NCBI RefSeq assembly: GCF_002094305.1
Contig: NZ_LWTX01000005.1
Coordinates: 248,001-312,000, forward strand
Source of the DNA: Prescottella equi
GTDB lineage: Bacteria > Actinomycetota > Actinomycetes > Mycobacteriales > Mycobacteriaceae
Reading direction: 5' to 3'
DNA length: 64,000 nucleotides
The position numbers and the translations under genes were made by a program. The notes below the pieces were generated by a model that was given only the letters and a program-made list of their open reading frames with translations, had not been told where the DNA came from and made no database searches. Numbering within the stretch: the first letter of the stretch is position 1; every line of letters starts with the position of its first letter. Below, in pieces: positions 1-7,881 of this stretch.

Positions 1-766
1 CAGGCGCAGCCTTCTTGGCCGGAGCGGTCGGGGTGGCCGGCTTCGGGGCCGGAGCCTTGTTGGCGGCGGCCTCGACACGCTCGGCGGCGGCCTCGGACGT
101 GGCCTCGGCCCGCTCACCGGCGTCGACGACGCGGCTGGCGACCGAGTCACCGGTCTCGGACAGACGGTTCGCGACGGTGTCACTGGTCTCGGAGAGAACC
201 ACGGCGGCCTCGTCGGCGACGTCACTGATGCGTCCGGCCGCGCGTCCGGCGAGCTTGGCGGCCTGCTCACCGAGTTCACGCGTCTGACGCGCCACCGTGC
301 CCAGCGCCTCCTCCGTGAGCTCGACGGCGTCACCGAACACGGCCTCGGCGCGTCCCAACTGCTCCTCGACGGCCGGCTGCTTACGGATACGCTCGACAGC
401 CTCCTCGCCGCGCTCGGCGAGTGCGACGTACAGGTCGGAGGCGACCTTCAGGTACGCCTCGGCGACCTTGCGCAGCTCCTCGGGGGTGAACCGCTCGCGC
501 AACTCGGCGAGCTCCTCGGGCAGCTCGGACGGCAGCGCGGCGAGACGCTCGCGGAGCTGCTCGACGCCCTCCGACACCTCGGTGGGGAGGTTGGCCCAGC
601 GTTCCCGGGCCTCGTCGATGCGGCCGGACACGTCGGTGTTGGTGTTCTCGGCGCGGGCACGCACCTGGGACACGACGTCGGCGACGGCCTGGACCACCAG
701 GTCACCGGTGCCGACGGCAGCGTAGAACGGGGTCTTGATGTTTTCGACGATCTTCGGATCGGTCAT
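1..766 (-). CDS. hbhA: HbhA-like heparin-binding hemagglutinin (3' end outside window)
   Basis: Surface or cell-envelope protein of the HbhA family, which in mycobacteria binds heparan sulfate through a C-terminal Lys/Ala/Pro-rich tail. About 255 codons are visible. The N-terminal part (MTDPKIVENIKTPFYAAVG, then long Glu/Arg/Leu helices with FTPEELRKVAEAYLKVASDLY and VELTEEALGTVARQTRELGEQAAKLAG) matches the coiled-coil region of mycobacterial HbhA closely. It is followed by an extra Ala/Glu/Ser-rich helical stretch and then by the start of a Pro/Ala/Lys tail (KAPAPKPATPTAPAKKAA) that runs off the window edge. The ATG overlaps the stop of the upstream XRE regulator gene (ATGA), so the two are co-transcribed. 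The extra helical segment makes it longer than the mycobacterial protein. The tail length cannot be judged here. Confidence 0.88.
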   Translation of the reverse strand, partial: MTDPKIVENIKTPFYAAVGTGDLVVQAVADVVSQVRARAENTNTDVSGRIDEARERWANLPTEVSEGVEQLRERLAALPSELPEELAELRERFTPEELRKVAEAYLKVASDLYVALAERGEEAVERIRKQPAVEEQLGRAEAVFGDAVELTEEALGTVARQTRELGEQAAKLAGRAAGRISDVADEAAVVLSETSDTVANRLSETGDSVASRVVDAGERAEATSEAAAERVEAAANKAPAPKPATPTAPAKKAAP

Positions 767-1230
767 TCTCGGATCTCCTGTCGAGGTGGATCTGCGATCT
801 CGTGCTCTTCTTCGTCCGAGGCGTCGGCCTGATCGGCGGATTCGGACTGGTGCGGGTCGTTCTCACGGCGGAACGACTCGTAGATCTCGAGAAGCACCTG
901 CTTCTGCCGTTCGGTGATGGCACCGTCGGCCAGCAGCGCGTCCCGGACCGGGCTGTGCGGGCGTTGCTCGAGGATCCCGGCCTGCACGTACAGGACCTCC
1001 GACGACACCCGCAGACCCTTCGCGATCTGAGCGAGGACGTCGGCGGACGGCTTGCGGAGTCCGCGTTCGATCTGACTCAGATAGGGATTGCTGACGCCGG
1101 CGAGTTGCGCGAGCTGCCGTAACGAAACCTGTGCGGCCTCACGCTGTGAGCGGATGAAGCTGCCGATGTCCTGAGCGGCCCCTGCGACCACTCGGGCGGC
1201 ACTGCTCATGTCGTCGGGCTCGTCGACCAT
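763..1230 (-). CDS. XRE-family DNA-binding regulator upstream of hbhA
   Basis: Cytoplasmic helix-turn-helix protein of about 155 residues. An XRE/Cro HTH sits near residues 20-75 (IRSQREAAQVSLRQLAQLAGVSNPYLSQIERGLRKPSADVLAQIAKGL), followed by a short acidic C-terminal tail. I chose ATG at 1230 (MVDEPDDMSSA) because GGGAG lies 5 nt upstream; an upstream in-frame TTG at 1254 is possible but has no clear ribosome site. The gene precedes hbhA with a 4-bp overlap, the arrangement seen in mycobacteria (Rv0474-hbhA). It probably controls this operon or envelope genes; its target is not shown by the sequence. Confidence 0.85.
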   Translation of the reverse strand: MVDEPDDMSSAARVVAGAAQDIGSFIRSQREAAQVSLRQLAQLAGVSNPYLSQIERGLRKPSADVLAQIAKGLRVSSEVLYVQAGILEQRPHSPVRDALLADGAITERQKQVLLEIYESFRRENDPHQSESADQADASDEEEHEIADPPRQEIRE

Positions 1231-1270
1231 CAGTACTCCCTGTTCTGTACGCAAATCCCACGGTAGAACA

Positions 1271-1304
1271 GGGTGCTAACTATTGCAAGCACTTTGCTAG
1301 CACT
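1271..1304. promoter_or_regulatory. Candidate operator with TGCTAA/TTTGCTAGCA boxes upstream of the hbhA operon
   Basis: Read on the minus strand, the stretch carries three related octamers in a row, GTGCTAGC, GTGCTTGC and GTTAGCAC, the first and last forming an imperfect inverted repeat. The TGCTAA core recurs upstream of aceA and ramB. The site lies between the DUF445 gene end and the XRE-hbhA start, so it most likely belongs to the XRE-hbhA promoter. A second inverted repeat, TGTTCT with AGAACA, flanks the region nearer the start codon. Confidence 0.45.
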
Positions 1305-1332
1305 TGTCGGCACCGAAGGCGAAAGACGCAGA

Positions 1333-2673
1333 TCAGGCGAACATGAGCTGCGAAATCGTGTAGATCGCAAGGCCCGCGAGGGCTCCGACGACGGTGCCGT
1401 TGATCCGGATGAACTGCAGATCGCGACCGACCTGCAGTTCGATCTTGCGGCTCGCCTCCTCGGCGTCCCAGCGCTCGACGGTCTCGGTGATGACGGCGGT
1501 GATCTCGTCCGTGTAGTTCTCGGCGACGTAGCGCGTGCCCGACAGCAGCCAGCCGTCGACCTTCGCGCGCATCTCGTCGTCGTCGCGCAGGCGTTCGCCG
1601 AACGCGACGACGTTCTCGGCGACCTTGCGGCGCAGGGTGCTGTTCGGGTCGTCGACCGACTCCATGACGAGTCGCTTGGCGACCTTCCAGGTGGCCGCGG
1701 CGAGTCCGGTGATCTCCTCGCGGCCCATGATCTCGGCCTTGATGGACTCGGCCTTGGCGATGGTGGCGGGGTCGTTCTGCAGGTCGTCGGCGAAGTCGAT
1801 CAGGAACCGGTTGGCCGCCAGACGCACCTCGTGCTCGGGATTCGAACGCACCTTCCACGTGAACTCGACGAGTTCGCGGTAGATCTTCTCGCCGAGCATC
1901 GCGTCGACGAACTTGGGCGACCACGACGGCGAGTCCCGGCTGATGATGCGGTCGATGGTCTCCTGACTGTTCAGCGCCCACTGGTGCGCCCGCTCGGCGA
2001 GCAGGTCCAGCAGCGGCAGCTGGCGGTTCTCGCGCAGCAGCTCGGCGAGGACCTTGCCGATCGGCGGACCCCAGTCGGGTTCGGCGATCCGTCGGACGAT
2101 CGTGTTGTCGATGATCGCGGTGACGTCCTCGTCGTTGAGGACCTCGACCACGCCGCGCAGCAGCGTCGCGGTCTCCGCGGCCACCCGCTGCGCGTGCTCG
2201 GGTTCGGCCATCCACGTTCCGACCCGGAGAGGGATCTGTGCGTTCGCGACCTTGGCGGACACCACGTCGGGTGCGAGGAAGTTGTCGCCGACGAAGTTGC
2301 TGAGGCTCTCGCCGAGCTGGTCCTTCTTGCGCTTGATGATCGCGGTGTGCGGGATCTTCAGCCCGAGCGGATGCCGGAACAGCGCCGTCACCGCGAACCA
2401 GTCGGCGAGCGCACCCACCATGCCGGCCTCCGATGCGGCCCGCACGTAACCGACCCACGCGCCCGCTCCCCGCGTCTCCTGCCACCGGCAGAAGAGGTAG
2501 ACGACGGTCGCGAACACGAGGAAGCCGGTCGCGACGAGCTTCATCTTCCGTAGGTCGCGACGCTTCTCGGGATCGTCGAAGACGCCCGCGAACGACGACG
2601 GCGACGGCGGCTGCGGCTGCGCCGGGCGCGGCCGGGCCGGGGCGGGCGGCTGAGCTGACTGGACGGGCTGCAC
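1333..2673 (-). CDS. DUF445 family membrane protein
   Basis: Predicted inner-membrane protein of 446 residues in the DUF445 (YjiN-like) family, function unknown. After a Pro/Ala-rich N-terminus there is one membrane segment around residues 46-62 (LVATGFLVFATVVYLFC), then the family signature AASEAGMVGALADWFAVTALFRHPLGLKIPHTAII. A long helical soluble region follows, with a second hydrophobic segment at the C-terminus (GTVVGALAGLAIYTISQLMF). The start is GTG at 2673. It is divergent from the TetR gene on its other side, as in the mycobacterial Rv0472c-Rv0473 pair, so the regulator may control it. Confidence 0.85.
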   Translation of the reverse strand: MQPVQSAQPPAPARPRPAQPQPPSPSSFAGVFDDPEKRRDLRKMKLVATGFLVFATVVYLFCRWQETRGAGAWVGYVRAASEAGMVGALADWFAVTALFRHPLGLKIPHTAIIKRKKDQLGESLSNFVGDNFLAPDVVSAKVANAQIPLRVGTWMAEPEHAQRVAAETATLLRGVVEVLNDEDVTAIIDNTIVRRIAEPDWGPPIGKVLAELLRENRQLPLLDLLAERAHQWALNSQETIDRIISRDSPSWSPKFVDAMLGEKIYRELVEFTWKVRSNPEHEVRLAANRFLIDFADDLQNDPATIAKAESIKAEIMGREEITGLAAATWKVAKRLVMESVDDPNSTLRRKVAENVVAFGERLRDDDEMRAKVDGWLLSGTRYVAENYTDEITAVITETVERWDAEEASRKIELQVGRDLQFIRINGTVVGALAGLAIYTISQLMFA

Positions 2674-2684
2674 ACCGACATTGT

Positions 2685-2699
2685 GCCCGGATACCGGGC
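2685..2699. promoter_or_regulatory. Inverted repeat GCCCGG-ATA-CCGGGC between DUF445 and TetR genes
   Basis: Perfect 6-bp arms with a 3-bp spacer, located 12 bp upstream of the DUF445 start and 74 bp before the TetR start. Position in the divergent promoter region fits an operator. The arms are GC-only, so chance or a small hairpin cannot be excluded. Confidence 0.3.
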
Positions 2700-2772
2700 C
2701 CGGCTGCCGAGATAGAGATCACCTCCGGCGCACCCGCCCATTAAGCTGGCCTTCTGGTTCAACCTCGAACGG

Positions 2773-3534
2773 ATGTGGCGAAACGTAGTGCCGAAGCAAA
2801 GCGCAGATCTGCAGACAACCGAAGACAGCCGACCCGAGACCGGGAAGCCCGACGGGCGCAAGCGGCGCTGGCGCGAACACAAGATCGCCCGCCGCGAGGA
2901 ACTCGTCGACGGCACGATCGCGGCCATCCGTGCGCGGGGCCGCGACATCGGCATGGACGACATCGCGTCGGAGATCGGCGTCTCCAAGACGGTGCTGTAC
3001 CGGTACTTCACCGACAAGAACGACCTCACGAGCGCGACGATGATGCGCTACGTCGAGACCATCCTGGCGCCGCGGATGTACGCGGTCATCGGCGAGGATC
3101 TCGACGAGTACGACCTCACGCGCGTCGCGATCTCGGCCTACGTCGAGACGGTCGCGGCCGACCCGGACGTCTACCTGTACGTGATGGCCAACAGCGCGGG
3201 CCCGAACCGGGACGTCGTGGCCGATTCCGAGCGGATGATCGCGGAACTGCTCGCGACCGTGCTCGGCGAGCGGCTGCGGAACATGGGCATGGACTCGGGC
3301 GGCTCGGTGCCGTGGGCGTACGGCGTCGTCGGCGCGGTGCAGCTCGCGACGCACTGGTGGATCTCCAACAAGTCGATGTCGACGGACGACCTCATCGACT
3401 ACCTGGTGATGATGACGTGGGGCGGAATCTCCGGTATCGCGGCGTCCAGCGGTTCACCGGCCCGCTTCAAGTCGGTTCCGCATCCGCTGCTGGAGAAGGC
3501 GACCGAGTCGGACGGGGCGCCCGGGGACGCCTGA
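2773..3534 (+). CDS. TetR family transcriptional regulator
   Basis: Cytoplasmic repressor-type protein, 253 residues. The N-terminal TetR HTH is at about residues 36-85 (KIARREELVDGTIAAIRARG, then MDDIASEIGVSKTVLYRYFTDKNDL), followed by an all-helical ligand-binding domain. The first 30 residues are polar and lack secondary-structure signals. ATG at 2773 is used, but an in-frame GTG at 2791 is a plausible alternative because neither has a strong ribosome site. Divergent from the DUF445 gene and 40 bp upstream of the DUF4873-like gene, whose promoter carries a perfect palindrome. Either neighbour could be its target. Confidence 0.87.
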   Translation: MWRNVVPKQSADLQTTEDSRPETGKPDGRKRRWREHKIARREELVDGTIAAIRARGRDIGMDDIASEIGVSKTVLYRYFTDKNDLTSATMMRYVETILAPRMYAVIGEDLDEYDLTRVAISAYVETVAADPDVYLYVMANSAGPNRDVVADSERMIAELLATVLGERLRNMGMDSGGSVPWAYGVVGAVQLATHWWISNKSMSTDDLIDYLVMMTWGGISGIAASSGSPARFKSVPHPLLEKATESDGAPGDA

Positions 3535-3543
3535 CCCCTCTTG

Positions 3544-3568
3544 TGTTACCAGCGGTAACAGGTATCGT
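3544..3568 (+). promoter_or_regulatory. Perfect palindrome TGTTACC-AGC-GGTAACA overlapping a leaderless promoter
   Basis: Positions 3544-3560 form a perfect 17-bp inverted repeat. It is immediately followed by a -10 hexamer TATCGT (3563-3568), which lies 6 nt before the GTG start at 3575. That spacing predicts a leaderless transcript, and the palindrome would then sit between -35 and -10, the classic place for repressor binding. Confidence 0.55.
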
Positions 3569-3574
3569 TGTCGT

Positions 3575-3925
3575 GTGACTCACTTCACGGACGACGCGGA
3601 CGGGCACGACCACGACGAGCCGGACGGCTACCGCGGGCCGGCCCACGTGGTCGTCGGGCAGCGCCCCCCGGTGATCGTCGACGTCGAACTGTCGGGCAAC
3701 TTCGAGCCGATCAGCGGTCGGTTCGTGTGGCGGGGACGTGTCCGCGAACTGACGCACGCTCTCGGCGAGGACGCGGCGCCCGTCGGCACCGACCTGACGA
3801 TCACTACGTCAGAGGGCAGTGGCACCGCCCGCGTGAGCGGGCTGGACCTGTGGGGCAGCCACATGGTCGACGGACTCACCCGGCCACCGTTTCCCGTCAT
3901 GGAGGACACCGAGGGACTGCTCTAG
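3575..3925 (+). CDS. Small DUF4873-like protein
   Basis: Soluble 116-residue protein beginning with an acidic, His/Asp-rich segment (HFTDDADGHDHDEPDGYRG). A compact beta-rich domain follows (VIVDVELSGNFEPISGRFVW, then LTITTSEGSGTARVSGLDLWGSHMVDG). The pattern resembles the DUF4873 domain, found alone or fused to monooxygenases in actinobacteria; the family call is from memory and moderate. No catalytic residues are recognisable. GTG at 3575 is favoured because a -10 box lies 6 nt upstream, giving a leaderless mRNA. Confidence 0.65.
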   Translation: MTHFTDDADGHDHDEPDGYRGPAHVVVGQRPPVIVDVELSGNFEPISGRFVWRGRVRELTHALGEDAAPVGTDLTITTSEGSGTARVSGLDLWGSHMVDGLTRPPFPVMEDTEGLL

Positions 3926-3999
3926 TGTGACGTGTGGCACGTCGCCACCGAACACATGTTGCAGCAGTCCCTTGTCGCTTCTCGCATCCGGAGGTCCAG

Positions 4000-5373
4000 T
4001 TGGCCGACAAGGTTCCCACGTCCCGCCTCGTCCGGGGTTCGAAGCTCGGGCAGGTCGCGGCGGGCCGCGTGATCCGCAACGCCGGCACGCGCGTGTCGAT
4101 GGTCGGGCGCTCCGAGGAGGTCCGTGCGCGGATCGCCGAGAATTCGGTGCTGGCGGCCGCCGATCAGCTCGTGACGGTGCTGGGCAGCATGAAGGGCGTC
4201 GCGATGAAACTCGGGCAGATGCTCTCGATCCTCGATCTCGATCTGGTGCCGGAGGCTCATCGCGAGGAGTTCCAGCGCAAGCTCGCCGCACTGCGGGACC
4301 AGGCTCCCACCGCACCGTTCGAAACCATGCGCCGGGTGATCGAGGCCGACTACGGCCGTCCGACCTCCGACGTGTTCGCCGAGTTCGATCCCACACCCGT
4401 CGCGGCCGCGTCCATCGGTCAGGTGTACCGCGCCCGCCTGCACGACGGCCGGGACGTCGCGGTCAAGGTGCAGTATCCGGGTATCGACGCCGCGATCCGC
4501 GCCGACATGAAGAATCTGACGATGTTCCTCAAGGTGTGGAAGTCGACGGTTCCGACGCTGTCGACGCCCGCGCTGCTCAACGAATTGCGGCTGAACTTCG
4601 AGGGCGAACTCGACTACGAGCGCGAGGCGCGCACGCAGCACGCGATCGCGCAGCTGTACGCGGGCCATCCGTTCGTCGCGGTACCGGACAGCATCCCGGA
4701 GCTGAGCACGCGGCGGGTGCTCGTGAGCGAGTTCTTCGAGGGATCTCCGTTCACGAGTATCTGCGCGCTCCCGCAGGACGAGCGAAACCGCATCGGCGAG
4801 ATCATCTTCCGCTTCTACATCGGGTCGCTGTACCGGTACCACGAGTTCTGCGGCGATCCGCATCCCGGGAACGTGCTGCTCGGCACCGACGGCCGGGTCG
4901 CGTTCGTCGACTTCGGACTGTTCAACCGCATGGACGCCGAACACGTCGAGTTCGAGAAGCAGTGCCTGCGCGCCGCGACGGAGGGACGCAGAGACGATCT
5001 CTACGCGCTGATGGTGCGCCGCGGTGTCATCGCGCCGGACGCCGACGTCACGCCCGACGAGTGCCTCGAGTACGTGTACGCGGCCGCCGAGTGGAATCTG
5101 GTGGACGAGGAGATCGCCATCACCCCGGAGATGGCGAGCACCGGGTTCCTCCTGGCGATCGATCCGCGGGCGTCGGAGTTCTCGGGCATGAAGAGCCAGA
5201 ACCTGCCGCCCGAGCACCTTTTCTCGCGCCGCGCCGATTTCCTCACCTTCGGCGTCCTGGGTCAGCTCGACGCGAGCGCCAACTGGCACCGCATCGGCCG
5301 CGAGTGGGTGTACGGCGACGCGCCTGCCACGGAACTCGGCGTCGCCGAGGAACGCTGGCGTTCGGACCGCTGA
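4000..5373 (+). CDS. ABC1/UbiB-family atypical kinase-like protein
   Basis: Member of the ABC1/ADCK/UbiB protein-kinase-like family, 457 residues, generally tied to isoprenoid-quinone or lipid metabolism. Visible motifs are the family-specific KxGQ helix (MKGVAMKLGQML, about residues 63-74), the ATP-site lysine at about 156 (VAVKVQYPG), the catalytic-loop-like FCGDPHPGNVLL and the metal-binding VAFVDFG. The start is TTG at 4000, chosen because GGAGG lies 5 nt upstream; the reading frame is open further upstream but without a ribosome site. It is transcribed toward the PPK2 gene 40 bp away. Substrate unknown. Confidence 0.85.
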   Translation: MADKVPTSRLVRGSKLGQVAAGRVIRNAGTRVSMVGRSEEVRARIAENSVLAAADQLVTVLGSMKGVAMKLGQMLSILDLDLVPEAHREEFQRKLAALRDQAPTAPFETMRRVIEADYGRPTSDVFAEFDPTPVAAASIGQVYRARLHDGRDVAVKVQYPGIDAAIRADMKNLTMFLKVWKSTVPTLSTPALLNELRLNFEGELDYEREARTQHAIAQLYAGHPFVAVPDSIPELSTRRVLVSEFFEGSPFTSICALPQDERNRIGEIIFRFYIGSLYRYHEFCGDPHPGNVLLGTDGRVAFVDFGLFNRMDAEHVEFEKQCLRAATEGRRDDLYALMVRRGVIAPDADVTPDECLEYVYAAAEWNLVDEEIAITPEMASTGFLLAIDPRASEFSGMKSQNLPPEHLFSRRADFLTFGVLGQLDASANWHRIGREWVYGDAPATELGVAEERWRSDR

Positions 5374-5413
5374 ATCCACCCTCTGCGGCAGTCGTTGTGG
5401 CACAGTTCGGTCC

Positions 5414-6274
5414 ATGCCTGCGGACGCGAGTGACCTGTGGACCACCCCCGCCGTCGAAGCGCTCCGCGCAGGACCGCACACCCGGGTCTCCGAGATCGAC
5501 CCCCGCGCCACACCGGGGTTCACCGGGAACAAGGCCGACGGCGAGCGCATGCTCGAGGAGCGCGGCGCGGTGCTGTCGTCGCTGCAGGAGAAGCTGTACG
5601 CCAACGGCCGCTCGGGAGACAAGCGTTCGGTACTGCTGATCCTGCAGGGCATGGACACCGCCGGGAAGGGCGGCATGGTCCGGCACGTCATCGGCCACGT
5701 CGATCCCCAGGGCGTCGACCACGCCGCCTTCGGGGTCCCGACGCCCGAGGAGAAGCGCCATCACTACCTGTGGCGGATCAACAAGGCACTGCCTCGCGGC
5801 GGTCAGTTGGGGGTGTTCGACCGCTCGCACTACGAGGACGTGCTGGTGGTGCGGGTGCACAATCTGGTCCCGCCCGACGTGTGGGCCGGTCGCTACGAGG
5901 AGATCAACCAGTTCGAACGCGAACTGGTCCACAACGGCACCACCATCGTGAAGGTCGCGATGTTCGTGTCGCTGGACGAACAGAAGCGCCGGCTGGCCGA
6001 GCGACTCGAGCGCCGCGACAAGTTCTGGAAGTACAACCCCGGGGACGTCACCGAGCGCAAGTTGTGGCCGCAGTACCAGGAGGCCTACCAGGCGATGCTC
6101 GACAAGACGTCGACGGAGCACGCACCGTGGTACGTGGTCCCGTGTGATCGCAAGTGGTACAGCCGCATTGCCGTCACCGAACTACTGATAGACGCACTGC
6201 GGCGGCTCGACCTCGACTGGCCTCCGGCCGAGTTCGACATCGAGGTCGAGAAGGAGCGGTTGGCACTGTCGTGA
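5414..6274 (+). CDS. PPK2-family polyphosphate kinase
   Basis: Cytoplasmic enzyme that transfers phosphate between polyphosphate and nucleotides (ADP/AMP or GDP). It is a single PPK2 domain of 286 residues. The Walker A loop GMDTAGKGG is at residues 79-87, and the lid-module motif GVFDRSHYEDVLVVRVH begins near 133. The downstream FWKYNPGDVTERKLWPQYQEAY segment is also characteristic. The single-domain length fits class I or III rather than the fused class II. In C. glutamicum a ppk2 gene borders the porH-porA channel genes; here no such peptides are adjacent. Confidence 0.9.
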   Translation: MPADASDLWTTPAVEALRAGPHTRVSEIDPRATPGFTGNKADGERMLEERGAVLSSLQEKLYANGRSGDKRSVLLILQGMDTAGKGGMVRHVIGHVDPQGVDHAAFGVPTPEEKRHHYLWRINKALPRGGQLGVFDRSHYEDVLVVRVHNLVPPDVWAGRYEEINQFERELVHNGTTIVKVAMFVSLDEQKRRLAERLERRDKFWKYNPGDVTERKLWPQYQEAYQAMLDKTSTEHAPWYVVPCDRKWYSRIAVTELLIDALRRLDLDWPPAEFDIEVEKERLALS

Positions 6275-6287
6275 CGAGCGCGTGCCG

Positions 6288-6509
6288 TCAGAGCATGTGC
6301 GGGGTGCTGTGGTGCATCTTCTGATCGTGTCGGGTGACGCCGCCGAAGATCGCGGCGGACCCGGACAGCAGGGCCAGTGAGGCCAGTCCCGCGATGACCG
6401 CCCACCCGGCGAAGCCTCCGCCCGCCGCGACCAGGAACAGCCCGGCCGCCGCGATGCCCGTCAGGGCCAGTCCGTACCCGGCCCACCCAGCGAAGTCGTT
6501 GAGAGTCAT
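6288..6509 (-). CDS. Small two-helix membrane protein
   Basis: 73-residue hydrophobic protein with two predicted transmembrane segments (YGLALTGIAAAGLFLVAAG and AVIAGLASLALLSGSAAIFGG) and a His-containing C-terminal tail (THDQK-like, then MHHSTPHML). A strong GGAGGAGGGA ribosome site precedes the ATG at 6509, which supports it as real. No family recognised. It faces the PPK2 gene tail to tail and lies downstream of the adhC terminator. Confidence 0.65.
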   Translation of the reverse strand: MTLNDFAGWAGYGLALTGIAAAGLFLVAAGGGFAGWAVIAGLASLALLSGSAAIFGGVTRHDQKMHHSTPHML

Positions 6510-6612
6510 TCGCTGTCCCTCCTCCGTGTCGGCATAGAGGTCCGTGCTTCGACGCTACGCCGCCCGAACGCGCTGCGCGAGAAACCGACCGGTCGATGCC
6601 GCTCCCGAAAGC

Positions 6613-6644
6613 CCTCCCGCGGAAGCGATCGCATCCGCGGGAGG
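6613..6644 (-). terminator. Hairpin terminator downstream of adhC
   Basis: Stem CCTCCCGCGGA / TCCGCGGGAGG (11 bp, perfect) around a 10-nt loop, 18 bp past the adhC stop. There is no long T run, as is common in high-GC actinobacteria. Confidence 0.6.
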
Positions 6645-6662
6645 TCAGGACGAAGGCGCCCG

Positions 6663-7703
6663 TCAGAAGGTCGAGGCGTCGATCACGAAGCGGTAGCGCA
6701 CGTCGCTGGCGACGACGCGGTCGTAGGCCTCGTTGATCCGGTCGGCGGGGATCACCTCGATCTCCGCGCCGATACCGTGCTGCGCGCAGAAATCCAGCAT
6801 CTCCTGCGTCTGCGCGATGCCACCGACCAGCGACCCGGCCAGGCTGCGACGATTCTTGAGCAGCGAGAAGCCGCGGACACTGATCGGGTTCTCGGGCAGG
6901 CCGAGCTCGACCAGCGTGCCGTCGATCGCGAGCATCGACAGGTAGCGGTCCATGTCGAGGTTCACCGACACGGTGTTGAGGATCAGGTCGAACTTCCCGC
7001 GCAGCGCCTTGAAGGTCTCCTTGTCGGCGGTCGCGTAGTAGTGGTCGGCGCCGAAGCGCAGGCCGTCGTCCTTCTTGCTCAGCGACTGGCTGAGCACGGT
7101 GACCTCGGCGCCCATCGCGTGCGCGATCTTCACGCCGACGTGGCCCAGTCCGCCCATACCGACGATCGCGACCTTCTTGCCGGGGCCGGCGCCCCAGTGC
7201 GCGAGCGGCGAGTACAGCGTGATGCCGGCGCACAGCAGCGGCGCCGCGACATCCAGTTCGAGACCGTCCGGGATCGACAGGACGAAGTCCTCGTCCACGA
7301 CGACGTGCGTGGAATACCCACCAGCCGTGCGCTTTCCGTCCCGCCCGACGGTGTTGTAGGTGTCGACGACGCCGTTCTCGCAGTACTGCTCCTCGCCGGC
7401 TTCGCAGCTGGCGCACGTGCGGCAGGAGTCGACGAAGCAGCCGACGCCCACGCGGTCCCCGACGGCGTGCCTGGTGACCTCGGACCCGACCTGCGCGACG
7501 ACGCCGGCGATCTCGTGGCCCGGAACGACCGGGTAACTGGTGCCGCCCCACTCGTTGCGGGCGGTGTGGATGTCGGAATGGCAGATGCCGGCGTACTTGA
7601 TCTCGATCAGGACGTCGCGCGGCCCGACGTCGCGGCGTTCGATGGTGGTCTTCTCGAGAGGGGCGTCGGCGGAGTTCGCCGCGTAGGCGGAAGCGGTAAG
7701 CAT
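6663..7703 (-). CDS. adhC: Zinc-dependent NAD(P)-alcohol dehydrogenase (AdhC-like)
   Basis: Medium-chain dehydrogenase of 346 residues in the cinnamyl-alcohol/AdhC clade, which interconverts alcohols and aldehydes. Catalytic zinc ligands are Cys41 (AGICHSDIH), the GHE motif ([11 protein letters not shown]) and a later Cys. Structural zinc cysteines occur in [25 protein letters not shown] spacing. The nucleotide-binding loop is [15 protein letters not shown] at 7703 follows GGGGG closely. It is divergent from the endoglycoceramidase gene across about 180 bp. The natural substrate cannot be told from sequence. Confidence 0.88.
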   Translation of the reverse strand: MLTASAYAANSADAPLEKTTIERRDVGPRDVLIEIKYAGICHSDIHTARNEWGGTSYPVVPGHEIAGVVAQVGSEVTRHAVGDRVGVGCFVDSCRTCASCEAGEEQYCENGVVDTYNTVGRDGKRTAGGYSTHVVVDEDFVLSIPDGLELDVAAPLLCAGITLYSPLAHWGAGPGKKVAIVGMGGLGHVGVKIAHAMGAEVTVLSQSLSKKDDGLRFGADHYYATADKETFKALRGKFDLILNTVSVNLDMDRYLSMLAIDGTLVELGLPENPISVRGFSLLKNRRSLAGSLVGGIAQTQEMLDFCAQHGIGAEIEVIPADRINEAYDRVVASDVRYRFVIDASTF

Positions 7704-7881
7704 CCCCCATGCCTACCCGTTACCGGCGAGTACGCGCAAAGAACCGGGACTGACCTGCACCGGAGAAATGGACCGTTTCCCCCGAAACGCTCCGCGCGGA
7801 CCGCGATCCGCCTTACCATCCCCGACAACTGAACATGTGTCCATATCCGCTGGGACCATCCGACGCGAACCGAGGGATCGA

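Noticed and set aside
1837..1856. GGATTCGAAC sequence like a tRNA T-arm
   Set aside because: It lies inside the DUF445 coding sequence and no acceptor or anticodon stems pair around it. No tRNA or rRNA gene was found in the window.
3922..5691. Long antisense frame over the UbiB-like and PPK2 genes
   Set aside because: Overlaps two genes with clear catalytic motifs, and its own product shows no recognisable domains.
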